Positions 10,291 to 22,407 of a stretch of 64,000 nucleotides of DNA are shown one piece after another. Both the position numbers and the translations under genes were made by a program. The notes beneath the pieces were generated by a model. It had not been told where the DNA came from. It did not search any database and was given only the letters and a program-made list of their open reading frames with translations. Each line of letters starts with the position of its first letter. The first letter of the stretch is position 1. This DNA is from Heterobasidion occidentale (lineage: Eukaryota; Basidiomycota; Agaricomycetes; Russulales; Bondarzewiaceae): NCBI GenBank assembly GCA_039111635.1, contig JBCAQO010000013.1, positions 1,426,001 through 1,490,000 on the forward strand, written 5' to 3'.

Positions 10291-11860
10291 CTACAAGCAT
10301 TGGGAATAATATTCTGTAACACGGATGATCAGACCTCAACAGTCTCCGATGGGTCGACGAAAGCTCACCATTTGAAACCGTGCAGACATACGGCGACACG
10401 CTGCGTGTTGCGCATGAGAGACCAAATTTAGCTCTGGCGAGTGGGTGGACTTACCAAGAAGTCGCGCCGGCCCATCCGATCCCGCCACACTGCCCGTAGT
10501 GCGCAATGGTGCCCGCAGCGGCAGAAGACGTCGGCGCAGCTGATGAGGTCGGCGAGGCGGCCGTCGACGTCGGAGCTGCCGTCTGTGGTATGGGTATCGA
10601 GTCAGTATATGGCTGATGGAGATCGCATGGAACATACGGAAGAGGGCGCAGGAGGAGCGCTGGCAGAGCTACTGCCAGAGCTGCCGTACAGAGGTGGGCC
10701 CGGGATAGGGTACGTCGTTTGCGACTGGGCGGTGTTGCTGTATATGTCGATGACGACTATGCGGTAGTTCTGCTGGTTAGCAGGTGTAGACGATCAGCTC
10801 ACGAGTCACGTACGGCCGGGATCATTGGCGCCGTAGCCCCCTGGGAACGTCACCAGCTCAGCAGCGGTGGGCTGCAGAGTTCCTCCACCGGTGATCAGGA
10901 TCTGGGCGCACTCGGGGTAGAATTGCTATAGCATCCAACGAAAATGAGAAAGGCGCGAGTCAATGATCGATCTTTTCAAGGGCGATGAGGACATGGAAAA
11001 AAAACTGACCGCGGGAAGGGAGTGCAGCGCAATCGTTTCGAAGCGGATGAGATAGTTGCCACTTGGCACAGTTTTTGGGATCGTTGTCGTCCACGACGAA
11101 TTTTGGGCGATCATTTGCCCGTCACCCCAGTATCCGTCATAGACTGTCCCCGAAAGTAAACCGGCTTCGTCGATCTTGAACTAGATCCCAATCGTGGTGG
11201 ATTTATGATCAACCGAGCGAGTGAGGCCAAGAGGATGCTTACCCATTTCAGAGTGGTAGCGTCCACACCCGTGCAGGTCGATCCAGGACATTGCGCGAGG
11301 TAAGTCAACTACATAGAGACAGCCCATCGTTATTAAAGAAACCCCCAAAAGGTTTGAGCTAGGTTTATGCTTACCATCGGACCGTACGCGTGCGGCCAGA
11401 CTTGGTTCCAGTATGCGGTGATGGCGGACCCGGCAGCAACAGTGGCGGTGAGCTGCTGCGCGCCCGATGTGCCATCGTCGTTACACGCAAGTGTCGGGTC
11501 GGACACGCTGGTGATTGGGTTACTGTAGAGATAAAAGTTGCACGGATATGTTTAGCTCGATGCAAAGTCACTACCATCTTCCACCAACCCCCGTCCGCGT
11601 TCGGACGCATCGGTATAACGCGTGTGTGAGGGGCGCAGGAGGGCGGGTGTAGAGGATAAAGAAGGTATAATCAACAAGTAAGTCGAGACGCACTAGGAAG
11701 ACCACGAGCGCTGGATCGTTGTCTGTCCCGTGGGGGAGTTGTACGGCGCCCAGCCGTTGTACCAGTTGCCCGCGTTCGAGTACGCAAGCACGCCTCCATG
11801 CGCATAGGCCATTGGCAGCGTGGCCGACGCCGCGGCGAAAATTCCAGCAAGTGCTAACAT
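10291..11860 (-). CDS. AA9 lytic polysaccharide monooxygenase with C-terminal CBM1
   Basis: Nine exons, all in phase, give 321 residues: 11860-11694, 11522-11375, 11308-11243, 11180-11010, 10925-10814, 10756-10638, 10582-10455, 10400-10369, 10313-10291. A 20-residue signal peptide ends in MAYA and exposes His21, the first histidine of the copper brace (HGGVLAYSNAGNWYNGW). The second copper histidine is His100 in WPHAYGPM, and the axial tyrosine is in QFYPEC (about residue 187). A Ser/Thr/Ala/Pro linker follows, then a complete CBM1 (HYGQCGGIGW ... C ... EYYSQCL, residues 289-321). The enzyme should cleave cellulose or related glucans oxidatively outside the cell, with CBM1 anchoring it to crystalline cellulose. 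The last cysteine-bearing tail is on a 23-bp exon that is easily missed. Confidence 0.92.
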
Positions 11861-11960
11861 ATTTAAGCAAGATCGGGTGCGAGTGTTTGACGGTAGTGGA
11901 AGTCCCTTTAGTACGTTCGAGCGTCGAGCGGATGAGGAGGCAGACTACCATGAGGTGCCG

Positions 11961-11970
11961 GCCTTTATAC
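11961..11970 (-). promoter_or_regulatory. TATA box of the AA9 gene
   Basis: GTATAAAGGC on the minus strand, about 100 bp upstream of the LPMO start codon. Confidence 0.55.
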
Positions 11971-12086
11971 TAGCGCTGCAACCTGCCTCCCTTCTCCGAG
12001 TTATGATATGCAGAATGTTGAACAGCCGGAAGGCTCGGGGAATGCATCGCGCGCCAGGCCTGTCGCCTCTCGCGTCCCTTATTTTT

Positions 12087-12292
12087 CCCCGCACTCTGCG
12101 AGACAAGGACACGAGTGCGCTCCTGCGACCCAGGTCGCCTAAAATAGCGCGCGTCTGAATACAAATCACAGTCTCGAGCCCGCTCGGTGAGCTGTGGTGG
12201 ACGCTGGTGAACCGAGGACCCGCGGTATATCTTCGCGTGGGGTCGAAAATTTAATCGAAAATCATCCGGTAGGTCTCCGAGGAAAGGTGGAG
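12087..12292. promoter_or_regulatory. Candidate CreA/Cre1 sites upstream of the AA9 gene
   Basis: Three hexamers fit the fungal carbon-repressor consensus SYGGRG: GCGGGG (minus, 12087-12092), GTGGGG (12237-12242) and GTGGAG (12287-12292). Cellulose-degrading genes are commonly carbon-repressed. The motif is short and the region GC-rich, so chance is possible. Confidence 0.3.
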
Positions 12293-14311
12293 GGGCTTGG
12301 TGACGAAGCAAGCGAGTGGCAATCGAGTGACAAAGACTTGCTAGGCGTCGGCGGGTGGCTGAGAAAGAGCATGCACTGAGTCAGAGATACGAAAGTCAGC
12401 GAGAGGTGAGGAGGCTTGTATCATGATAAAGAAAAGTCTGAAGTTCATCAAAACCGAGAGCCCGTGAGAAGCAATGATATCAATTCCGGTCGGGTTCACA
12501 TGTCGACAATACATCCCACTTGAATGGAGCAAGACGATCGAGCTACGACGGCAAGCAAGTCACACCGCCAAGCCGAGTACGACTTTCCAGGTATTCTCCG
12601 CCCACAGGGCTCAAATAGACATCTCGCCGACGCAGAGGCAACAGCTCGCGAAGCAAGAAAACGGGGCCGGATACGCGAATCGCGAGGCATCGAAACCTCG
12701 AGGCCCAATTCGAGGTCCAAGCGAACGGAGAGTAGCAAAGAGCGTTTCGCGAGCACTCCAGCGCCGGGGCCTGCTGCTGCCAGGCGGCGAATAGTGCAGC
12801 GCGTCGGCAGTTCGTCGGGGTTCGGATTCGGGCCAGCGTGTGGGCAGGGGTGATCACAAGATATACGCAGCTATTTAAGGTGCGAGTGATGTTTTGACGT
12901 GCAGCAAGGTGAACCTAAGTATAGGCAAGCTCGAATAGACCGAGCAACAAAGACGTGAGAGGCGCCCAGCGTGTTCGTAATCAATTGTGATGCATTGCAG
13001 TACCCATCCTTCATATTGCGTGAACCTCGCATTCAAGGGAACGCCTGAGTGATGACGAATGTTGGTGGCCATGAACTAGAAGGCAGGTTGCGGGCGGTTG
13101 ATGGGGAACGAGGAGGCAAGCGGAGGATCCAGCGCCAGCGCCCAGCGTGAAGGTGCTCAATACGGGAAAGCCGTGCCATTATGATAGCGAGTGTTCCCCA
13201 GCTCGTCAAGCACAATCCATATATTTCCCGCAACGGCAGCCGAGACGCCGAGTCGACCCGCTGTTTATCAGCGCAAGGCACAGACGTGATGAAGTCATCG
13301 ATCGCCACTCATCGCGGGGCCGTCCCCAGTCCGTCCCCACGTTCGGCAGCTGGATTCCTTGCTTTTGCAGTGCATTTGCTCCGAGGAGGACCAGGGGAAG
13401 ATGCCAGGTATATGCGTTCCGATCAAGGCGCGGGATCAAGCGGAACGAGACAGCGTGTGTATCGACGGACGATTCCGAACGAGCCATCAGGGCGCTGCGA
13501 GCTGGAAGAAGGCCCTGCGTGCGTCCGGAACAGACTTGTGATGGATGATACATGATGGTTGATGCATGACAATTGATTAAGTGCTGATCACGCTGAAGTG
13601 CAGGCGCGCTATAGGCCACGTACGAGTGGGATGGCGGCGGTCGTCGTTAAGGTGCGAAGGCGGATGCCCGGCGGGAAGCGGGAATTCGGAAGCCAGATGA
13701 TGCAATGGACTGAGGCAGGTGGGGTAGCATGCAAAGAAAAACGAGCAACAGATCTGCTACAGTATCAGAAACTAGATCGAAGGTTCCGCCCAAGAACGCT
13801 ATGTTTAGAGGACCGAGCTGACTGAGCTATCACGTCAAGGCCAGGCAGAAACCGAGATCAGCCAGCATGGCCGATGTCCCGCAGACCAGACATACTGATG
13901 GAGGACCATAAACGGGTGACATAGCACGCAGACAAGCACTTAAGTTGAAGTGAACATGAGCGTGAAGGCCCTGAAGGGACAGGATCAGGAGACAAGAAAA
14001 TAGGACGTTCTAGGGGAGAGAAGGTGGTCGAAAGGTGGCTCGCCTGTTAAGCGTGCCGTAAGTCTGGTAGCTCGTTGTCTTAGGGCAGATGCAAACTGTA
14101 CAAAAATTGTTTCCTTTTTGTTGAACGACGAGGACGAGGAGGAGAGTGGACGTGGTGGCGTGCAGACCGGGGAATTGAATGGAAGCCGGGGATGTGTCGG
14201 GCATGGCCGCAGTTGGCCCATTCCCTTCTGTTTGCTTTCTTCCAGCGCTCGCTGTCCCCAGCGTCCATCCCTCTTCCCTCCCTCCCCCCTTCTTCTTCTC
14301 CACCACCAGCG
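12293..14311. other. GC-rich intergenic region, no gene recognised
   Basis: Two kilobases between the divergent LPMO and F-box genes. ORFs of up to about 137 codons exist on both strands, but none has a signal peptide, motif or splice logic, so they look like GC-driven chance frames. The last ~130 bp are pyrimidine-rich, as in many basidiomycete promoters and leaders. Confidence 0.45.
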
Positions 14312-16383
14312 ATGCCCTCGACACTCTCCACGATACCCGACGCAATCCGCACACGCATTACTCTATGGCTCCACAACGTTATCCCACGGAAACACATCTC
14401 ACGGTATGTTTCCCTCTCCACCCTTTCTCAATTGTCTATATTTTTTGCACCTCTTGCTCCGCCATGGGGAGGCATCAGTGTGAAAGATTGCCGCCATCTG
14501 CACCGTTGCACGATGCCCAGACTCTCGCCCCGCTGAACATATGCTTGTCGCATGAGTCGCCATCGAACCGTGGGGAAGTTTGGTGGCGCATACATTCCAA
14601 TGTGTAACCTTCAGTTGCATGATGCTCTCCTTAATCGCCGTCGTTCCCCGCCTCTCCTCTGCCTCTGCCCAACGAGCCTCCTAGCTCCTTGACCGTGGCC
14701 GTCATTTTCCGCGGAGCCTCGGCCGCGTTCTGCCCGCACCATGTCCCCCGTGTGCCTCGCACAGTCAAGCTAATTGTCTCACTCTGTTTCACCTTCTCCA
14801 AACGCTCGCTTCCGTCGGTCGTGTCTCTTCCTCTTGTTGTTTCTTGTACAAATAATCGCGTCTCACGAGGCTATCTTTGATCCGCCCTCCAGGCGCAAAC
14901 CGCATAGGAAATCTCCTCTTCCCAACCCCCGCGCTCTCGACCACTGCCGCCTCCCGCCCGAAATATGGCTTCTCATCATCCGCGAGGCAACCCTCATGAC
15001 CCCCGACCCTCTCGATACCACAGACGAGCTCTCGTTTCTCGAGTCCCCAGCGCTCCAACTCGCCACATACTACGCTTCTATGCGGTTCAAAGCGAATATA
15101 TCTCTCGTCAGCAAGCGCTGGAACGCCTTCGTCAAGGTTTACATGTACGAATTTGTGTGGATCAGCCGCGCCATGCAGGCCAAGGCCCTCGCGCACACTC
15201 TGCTTCTCGAGTTCGTCGAAGGTCTTGGCTCCAGCGGGCGCTTCATCCGCCGCCTGCATATCGAGACACCTGTCCTCGAGCGCTGTTCCCCCGCAGATCT
15301 CCAGACCATCCTCGAGTATTCCCCCCAGCTGACGATCTACACCGACCACCAATCAATTCAGCGTAACCGATACGACATCGTGCCTGATCCCCGTTGCAGC
15401 CCAGAACGCTTGCTCTCGCTCCTTGCGCACCCAAACAGCACCCTCCGCCGCCTCGCATGGACGAGCTACGACGACGTGCCGTTTCACCTGCGCATGTCCC
15501 CTCTGCAGGACATGCCCACGCGCCGCCTTGAGTACCTCGAGCTCTCGTCCTGTTCGCCGAACTTCCACGCGCTCTTTTCCGAGTCCGCAGACCTCGCCTC
15601 CGCAGCAATGCGCGTGTCCCTCCCCGCCCTGCGCAGCCTCAAGGTCAGCCTCGACAATGGCATGTTCGCCGTGCTCGCCTCGTGGGACATGCCCGCCCTG
15701 CGCAACCTCTCTGTCGTCTCCGCCGACTTTAGCTACACCGGCAAGGGCTTCTTCCGCTTCTTCGCCGCGCACGGCGCCGCACTGCAGCAGCTCGAGCTCG
15801 GCCATTCGTCCTCGCTCATCGAGGAGCACTACCTTACCACGCGCCCGCGACGCCATCGGCAGTTGCACGGCGCAGACGCCGACGCGGACGAGGGGCGCGA
15901 ACCGCTCTCGCTCTCGCGCTGGTGTCCGAACCTACGCGAGCTCATCTGCTCCGCCGACGCTGAATGGCATTGGGAGTCGCCCGACTGGATCGCGCCTCAC
16001 GTCCTTTTACCCCGCCACCCACGCCTCACGATGATTGCGATTCGCGACATCGACGCGCGCATCACGAGCGCACTCGACATGACCGAAGGCGGAGGCCTTC
16101 ACGCGGCAGCCGCCGGTGCCGCCGGCGACGACACCGCGTTCTTCCCGCTCCTCGAGCAGATGTCGTCGCTGCTCGCCGCGATGCGTTCCCCGCGCTCAAG
16201 TACGTGCGCGACCTCAGCGTGGAGTCGCATGAGATGCGTGCGCAGTACCCGCACCCCGCGGTGGCCAAGTTCTGGAGCAGAGTGCTCCGCCGCTGTCAAG
16301 AGCGAGACGTGTGGCTGGAGGACTACACAGGCGTGAATATCACCCCGAGCGCGCTCAAGCGTGCGAGTCACATGATCCTGTAG
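14312..16383 (+). CDS. F-box/leucine-rich protein, one frame break
   Basis: Exon 1 (14312-14403) and exon 2 (from 14893) join in phase through a 489-bp intron. The protein opens MPSTLSTIPDAIRTRITLWL and reaches an F-box-like segment (CRLPPEIWLLIIREATLM) near residue 50. An alternative start at 14774 would keep intron sequence as coding and looks unlikely. The body contains Leu-rich strands typical of basidiomycete F-box proteins (LEYLELSSC, LPALRSLKVSL, MPALRNLSVVS). Such proteins are substrate adaptors of SCF ubiquitin ligases; the target is unknown. Near 16150-16200 the frame shifts by one base: the C-terminus (FPALKYVRDLSVESHEMRA ... SALKRASHMIL, stop 16381-16383) is in another frame. No intron of reasonable size explains this, so one base is missing or the gene is damaged. 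Confidence 0.7.
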
Positions 16384-17118
16384 GCAGGCCCTTGTGGATA
16401 TGTATGTAGTATATGCTCCCGGCGAAGCTTTCGACAACGCGACCCCCTCTTTCCCTTTCCCCCCCATTTCTCTCTTTCTCGCTTCCGCTATGCTTCCCTG
16501 GATACATGTCGATATCTCTTTTTTTTTCTTCCTCCCTCTTGAATACCCATTCCTCATCTCGCGGTCTTTCTTGGCTGGCACTCATTGTGTAAAAGCATAT
16601 CCCCTCCCGGTTCATCCTCCGTGCGTGCGTTCCATGTCCACCCTCTCTGCATCCATGCCGTCTTTCTTCGGTCCTTACGCCTCGTTGTCGTGCAATCCAT
16701 CTCTTCCCTCCATCGTCGTAGCTTCCCCAGCATCATCTGCTTCCGTCGTGGTTTTCTTGTGTGATCTAGAAGTAGCTCTGTAGTGCATCAAATGGACATT
16801 TGGTTTGTCGACTCCCTGCGGTTGATGAAGGCGAGTAGCTTTAGCATCACGTTCGCGTCGAAAGATTTAGTTCGACTTCTTCATCTCAATACTCTTGATA
16901 TAGTGACCTGACCTCGAAAACTTATCAACGATTCTCAAGCTGCAGGATACATACAGCAGTCTCTATTGCTGACCCTATACACAGAACATAGTCGTTCTAC
17001 GTAAGTGCATCAGGCATGAGATAAATATAAATATGCGCGTGAGTCGTTATTTCATTGCATCTACCCAATCTTTAGTATGATAAATAAATCTCTTCATCCA
17101 ACAGTGCTATCCTCATGC
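16384..17118. other. Intergenic between convergent genes
   Basis: Pyrimidine-rich 3' sequence after the F-box gene, then AT-rich DNA. No gene seen. Confidence 0.5.
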
Positions 17119-17772
17119 TCATTTATCGCTACCCTGTTTCCAACAGACATTATGAGCAATCAAAAGAGAGTGCATGCGGGACGGGACGGGCTTACCCCGA
17201 AAATGACAGCGTGCCCGGCGCTGAAGATTTTTCCGGGCTGGCCCTTGCCTGGCGAGATTTTCGAGGGCGACTTGTACGCATGGCCGACGCACGTCCCGCC
17301 ACAAGCAGGCGCAGAGAACTCGAACGTCGCGTGGCTCTCCGGGTCCTTGCTGGTGTGGAAGTCGTTCGTGACCTTGACCGCAAGGTTCCCGCTGAGGTTC
17401 AGGGTGCCGCGGCCGCGTTGAGGACGGTGGTGACGTGCGACGACGCGGTCTTCTGGAGGGCTTCCTTCGCCTTTTGGTTCGCCTTTGCCTTTGTGATCTT
17501 CTTGTTCTGCGCGGCGATGGCTTTCTTAGCGGCGGTCGCGGGGAGGGGGGCGGGGATCACGATGTCTGCCAAGTCGTTGGTGAACGTGTAAGAGGGAGAG
17601 ACCGATCGGCGTTGGAGAACGACGTCGTTGGTTGTGCCCTACCAGGGATGTCAGATTCAGCAGAGGGCAACATCAACAGGAGTAAGTGTGCACGAACCTC
17701 AGGTAAGGGGGCCGCAATGACCGTGCTCGAGAGCAGGAGAGCAGAAAGAGCGATGAGGTATTTGAATTGCAT
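17119..17772 (-). CDS. Small secreted protein of unknown function, one frame break
   Basis: Exon 1 (17772-17698) encodes a clear signal peptide (MQFKYLIALSALLLSSTVIA) plus APLPE. Exon 2 starts at 17638 (GTTNDVVLQRR, a possible dibasic processing site, then SVSPSYTFTNDLADI). It continues through a Lys/Ala-rich helix (KKAIAAQNKKITKAK) to 17196. A 15-bp last exon (17133-17119) encodes GSDK. The C-terminal part reads LNLSGNLAVKVTNDFHTSKD, then a CGGTCVGH cysteine pair and KSPSKISPGKG. Between the helix and the LNLSGN part the frame shifts by one base near 17405-17411, within a GC-rich GCGGC run, suggesting one missing base. I do not recognise the family. Confidence 0.6.
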
Positions 17773-17904
17773 AATGAACGTTGCAGATTAAAGATGATTT
17801 GAAAGAAAGAAAGTTAGGTAGAGAATGGGAATGAAAGGAGAACTGGCTCAAGAGCAGGGGTGAGATGTCGCAGACACTGAGGAATGTGTGCAGCGCACCC
17901 TATG

Positions 17905-17914
17905 GTTTTATAGC
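17905..17914 (-). promoter_or_regulatory. TATA box of the 17.1-kb secreted gene
   Basis: Minus-strand CTATAAAACC about 135 bp before the start codon at 17772. Confidence 0.5.
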
Positions 17915-18729
17915 AGGTCGACGAGCTCTGCAGGGACGGCACCTTCAAAAATAGACATTAGCTGGCTCATCAGAGGCTGTGACGAGGGCCATGCGGTGCA
18001 AAAATGAGTAGGAGACGCCAATCACCTCGACAAACCCTTGTAGACACTTTACATCAAAGTGTCATTTCTGTATCCATCGTGAGCCCGACTGCATCAAGGA
18101 GATTCTGATGAGTTATATACTCGTTTGGGCTTACTATGTGGTATAACTGTCAGCTTGCTGGGATTCAATGAGAGTTTCAGAAGGCTCAGAAGAATTAGAA
18201 TATAATGCACTTAAGTTCAATGCTCTCGATGCCAAAGAGTTTCAACTGCTCGCCAAGTATGACGTTGAAACCTGAGCCTGAGCAGGCGGCGTTGAAGGAT
18301 TTGGTATGGTGGAAAATAACCCACCTATCGGAAGCGCCTGCTTACTAATTCCACTTACCCTGAAACTTACTGACACTCCTTCGATCATCGTCACTGATGC
18401 CATGCTGTGCATGCCCCTTGCAGAATTGAGACTCAGGAAAAACAAGGAAATCATTCGCTCCTAGATGAAGACATGACGCTACAGTAGAATCCAGAGTCTG
18501 CCTCACCTCGTGGCTGCAACCAGACTGGAGCGATCATATTCTATCAAAGGATCTCGAGGTGTGTACTCACTTCACTAAGATGCAATGCAGTGCGATGAAT
18601 TTCGATCTCATTGACAGGTTAGTTGCCATCTTGATCGCAATATTGGGCCCGGGTCACAGAGCGACTGAAAGGCGATCTGAAGGTTTACAAAGAGCGGACG
18701 CGAACGACCGAAGTCTGAAAACCATCACC
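17915..18729. other. Intergenic between divergent genes
   Basis: No gene recognised. A 70-codon minus-strand frame at 18242-18454 has no supporting features. Confidence 0.45.
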
Positions 18730-20559
18730 ATGATCTGTCCGACCCCGAGCAAACACCATCTCCTCGATCTACCTCCCGAAACCGTAGACAAAATTATTGC
18801 GCACATTTCCTCCCCCTCGTCTCTCCTCGCCGTGGCAAGGACCTGCAAGGCTCTAGCCAGCTTGGTTATCCCGGACCATCTCCATTTTCGTATCATTCGT
18901 GCTCCGATTGGTCGGACAGAGCTCTGGAAGAGTATCCTACGCGATGATCTACATGCTGCTAGTGTGCGGTCGTTGATAATACAGGACGAGCAGACCTGGG
19001 ACGCAGACGAGACTCCCTCGAAGATCCCTCCCTTTACCGGTCTTGCGCTAGAAGCGCGCAGAAAGAGCGTTGGGAAATAGACCGGGACAGCTTGATGCCT
19101 ATGGGGAAGCCGTGCCTATCTTTGTGTCGGCCATCCGACGTATGTTTAGACTCAATGAATTCGCATGGCATCGTGCGGCCTCGACAAATTTCAAGGGTAT
19201 GGACGACGTATGGACGGCCTTGCAAGAGCTTAGAACCGTCACAATACTAGATATCTCCGACCACCCCGATAGAGACGGAACAATCGAAGGTACCATTGGC
19301 GACCTACGTGAAGCATCGACGCCGAGCATCGTCTTTCTGATTCGGTGAGCCATACATGAACATACTCTATTCGTAATTGATTGAGATCAATCGACAACAC
19401 TTTATGCCTCAGTTTTTGCGGTTCTCAGGGCTCACAACGCTCAAGGTGCACACAAGCGCATTCGACCATCGGACTGACGAGCCTGACGCAACGCCGCTCG
19501 TCGATATGCTTTTGCGTAGCTGCCCTGATCTGGAGGTGTGCATATAACTCATGCTTGCTCCTTTTCTATCGACTTACATCAATTGTACAGGTTCTTGAGC
19601 TTACTTTCGTTGTGCACCGCCACTTATCAAGTGCCTCCATGACTTCTCTCCTCTTGAATGCAAACTGGCCAAATCTACACACTCTTCATCTTACGGAAGG
19701 CGTTGGCTGCTCTGTCGACTCCCTCGTGCGCTTTCTCGAGACACATCCAGGGATTGAAGATCTTTCACTTGGACGTATGATGCCAGGGCGCTCATGGGAA
19801 CAGTTCACAGCCTTAGACACTATTACGCCAATCCTACCCCGCCTGAAGACACTTGAATGCTCCTCGGCGCAAGCGGCAGCACTCCTCAAACCCTCGATGA
19901 TTACTTTGACCGATTTATTGGGAGTAGACATGCGCGACGAGATCGTGATAGACGACTATTTTGGCTGGGACGACGAGTGGGAGCTGGAGCATGCCGAGGA
20001 CGAGGTTGACGAAGAAGAAGACACCACCGTGCTTATCCCCTCCCCATGGAAAGCTCTATTCTTGAGACGATTAGCGGCATGCCCATCCATCAGACATCTC
20101 GGGGTCACACATTACGAGAACCTTAGCCAACTTGAGGCGCTTGCAACGATTGCACCACAACTAACTTGGCTAGATATCGATACATGCGGACTCCTTGTGG
20201 ATTCGGTGGCGGAGATCGTAAGTGCTCATCCGAAATGTATCTCTCTGTTCTGACCATCGTCTCCCTAGACCCAATGGTGTGCGTTCTATTCACTATTCCC
20301 ATCTTTGAAAACGATCAGAGCGGAGCATCTTGTCTACCGAGGGCAACATGGCGAATATTCAATGAACGAGAACGATGATTGCATCCAAGCTTTGGCACGC
20401 GCTTGCCCGCGACTGGAGGTGCTGATTCTTTGGAAGCGGAAGATCATCTTGATCAGGAATAAGGCAGAGCAAGTGGGTGCGCCTGTAAGGTGGATATCGA
20501 GGATGCTCGATGCGAGCGAAGAGGTGGATGGAGAGGTAATCTACCCGACCGAACAGTGA
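18730..20559 (+). CDS. F-box/LRR-type protein, one or more frame breaks
   Basis: The start at 18730 leads straight into an F-box (HHLLDLPPETVDKIIAHISS, then LLAVARTCKALASLV). Later exons read 19413-19535 (FLRFSGLTTLKVHTSAF), 19592-20217 (VLELTFVVHRHLSSASM ... NLHTLHLTEGVGCSVDSLV, then an acidic DEWELEHAEDEVDEEED stretch) and 20269-20559 (TQWCAFYSLFPSLKTIRAEH to the stop). The Leu-rich strands resemble the LRR part of F-box proteins, which select substrates for SCF ubiquitin ligase. Near 19040-19075 the frame must change from LALEARRKS to the AVPIFVSAIRRMFRLNEFAW frame, and the junction into the next exon is also one base out of phase. No plausible intron accounts for this, so the locus is either a pseudogene or mis-sequenced. 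Confidence 0.6.
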
Positions 20560-21244
20560 CGCAACTATTTTTTTGATGTTGATCTACTTACTGTAGCGTT
20601 ACCATACTAATATCCACTATTCAAGTACACACAAAGCTCGTAGGTGCGCTATGGTTCAGCAGCGCTATTTTTACAAGAGCATGCATTGCGGCTCCCTCTG
20701 AGAGACTGAGATAGCCAAGGCAACCACGTTTCGCGTTCACCTGTAATCTGGGTTCGCTGTCACCGCCTTCGAATACTTTTCTCCTGCAGTATTTAGGCTG
20801 ACATTTGGATGGGACACACTCGTAAATGGCTCCAACTGATGGCTTTGTTTTGTGCAACCCCGACATGCTCGGTATAGGTTTCGCCGTTGTCCTTGAACGA
20901 CACTTTGAAGGATGTTTTGAGCACCTTTAAGAATCGGTGTAGAAAGGGCCACATATCACGACGGATCCTCAGCGCTCGCGTCGGTATCCAGAACGAGTGC
21001 ACAGCAGTGGAGGTACAGCGGGGAAATAGGGAGGGCTTCTAAGGCTGGGCGTAGTACTAAAAAGGCACTACCCGACCGCTGCTACCACCTACAGTATAAC
21101 CAAGCCTGGAACTTGCCACCACTGCTTTCAAGTGAAAACAGAACTTCAAAGTCTCTGTCTTCTCATCTTTCTGGGGCCATCTAGTATCCCTTATCGATAC
21201 GTTGGATTTCCAACCATCAAACCTGAGTTCAGCGTGCATCACTT
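20560..21244. other. Intergenic
   Basis: No gene recognised. Short minus-strand frames between 20620 and 21000 have no motif. Confidence 0.45.
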
Positions 21245-22407
21245 ATGGCTGACCACTTAGAGCAACTCGTGCTCTCAGGCAAGCTCTTCAATGGCGGCAG
21301 TCGCTCTTCATCCCCAGAACGCTCCCCATCGCCCGATGCATTGTGGCCTGACGACGGCGAAACCTATTCCGATAGTTCAGACACTGCTGTTCACCGCTCG
21401 CAGCAGATCGAGAGCGCTCTCGGTGGCGATGGGGGGGCACCATCTATCGGCATGGGGCCAGGCCGCACGGGCGTGAAAGGGGTGATCCGCGATCGTGACG
21501 AGGCGAGTGCACTCGCGCGCGACCGTAATGCTAGGGATGCGCAAGCTTTGGCACGGGCTATGGAAAAGGCGAGCTTGGGAGGTAAGACGTTCTTAGAGGA
21601 GGAAAAGGAGAGGGAGTGGGAGAAGGCCACGTTGGAGAGGATCTTGGGTGGTACACCGGCGGTGTTGAGCGGGAAGCGGGTGGGAAGATTTGGGCATTTG
21701 AGGGAGGTTGGTATGAGAGGCTTCGTGCCAGCTGTTGAGGAAGAGGATAGGAGTGTATGGGTGGTAGTGCACATCTACGATCCGGTACGTGTTCTTTCAA
21801 GTCTTTACACGTCCGCCCAATTCATGGGTTCTCTTCCAGTCACTCGACCGGTGTGATACCTTAGATGACACTCTTGCGCGCCTTGCACGATTGCACACCG
21901 AAACTAAGTTTATTCGATGTCGGGCGAGCGCTATCGGCTTTGCATCTACAGCATCCTCCCGCCCGCGTCGCCCACCTTCTTCGTCGTACCTCTCTCGCTC
22001 GCGAGTTACGCCGGATCGGATTGGCGGCACTGTTGACGAAGACGATCCGTACGGAGACATTACCGACGAGAAGAGGTCTGAAGATGACGACTTTGTGGAA
22101 GAGGACGAGGATGCCGTGGACACAGACATGCTTCCCACCATGCTTGTATATCGAGCGGGGGAGCTTGTTCACAACTGGGTACGTGTAGACTGGGAAGCAG
22201 GAGTGGCGGGTGTCGGAGATTTATTGGAGCGGTAAGTCAGATTGTACATCATCAAGTTCATTCAATTCTAATATGTTATTACGAAAACTTTGTGTGTCGC
22301 GCAGACACCACATCGTTGCCCCTGCGCGTTCAGGGAGCAGCAATCTTGGCTTCCCATCCGACGACGAAGATGACCTGGCACTCAGCGGCTCGGAGAACGG
22401 GTTTTGA
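21245..22407 (+). CDS. Phosducin-like protein (thioredoxin fold)
   Basis: Three exons (21245-21784, 21840-22231, 22305-22407) join in frame to 344 residues. The N-terminal third is Ser/acidic and holds GPGRTGVKGVIRDRDE, the conserved phosducin-family GPKTGPKGV-type segment. The thioredoxin-like domain follows: FGHLREVGMRGFVPAVEEED, VWVVVHIYDP, then the C.LD..L..LA pattern and KFIRCRASAIGF, and finally MLVYRAGELVHNWVRVD and a GVGDLLERH ending. No CxxC redox pair is present, as expected for this family. Phosducin-like proteins bind G-beta-gamma and help the CCT chaperonin fold it, so a cytosolic role in G-protein signalling is likely. An acidic insert (DDDFVEEDEDAVDTD) interrupts the domain. 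All splice junctions are canonical and no lesion is seen. Confidence 0.85.

Noticed and set aside
13147..13619. ORFs of 124-137 codons on both strands
   Set aside because: No motif, signal peptide or splice structure; overlapping frames in GC-rich DNA.
14774..14892. Start of the F-box protein at 14774 with a hydrophobic leader
   Set aside because: The leader reads as intron sequence; the upstream exon at 14312 joins in phase across a good donor and acceptor.
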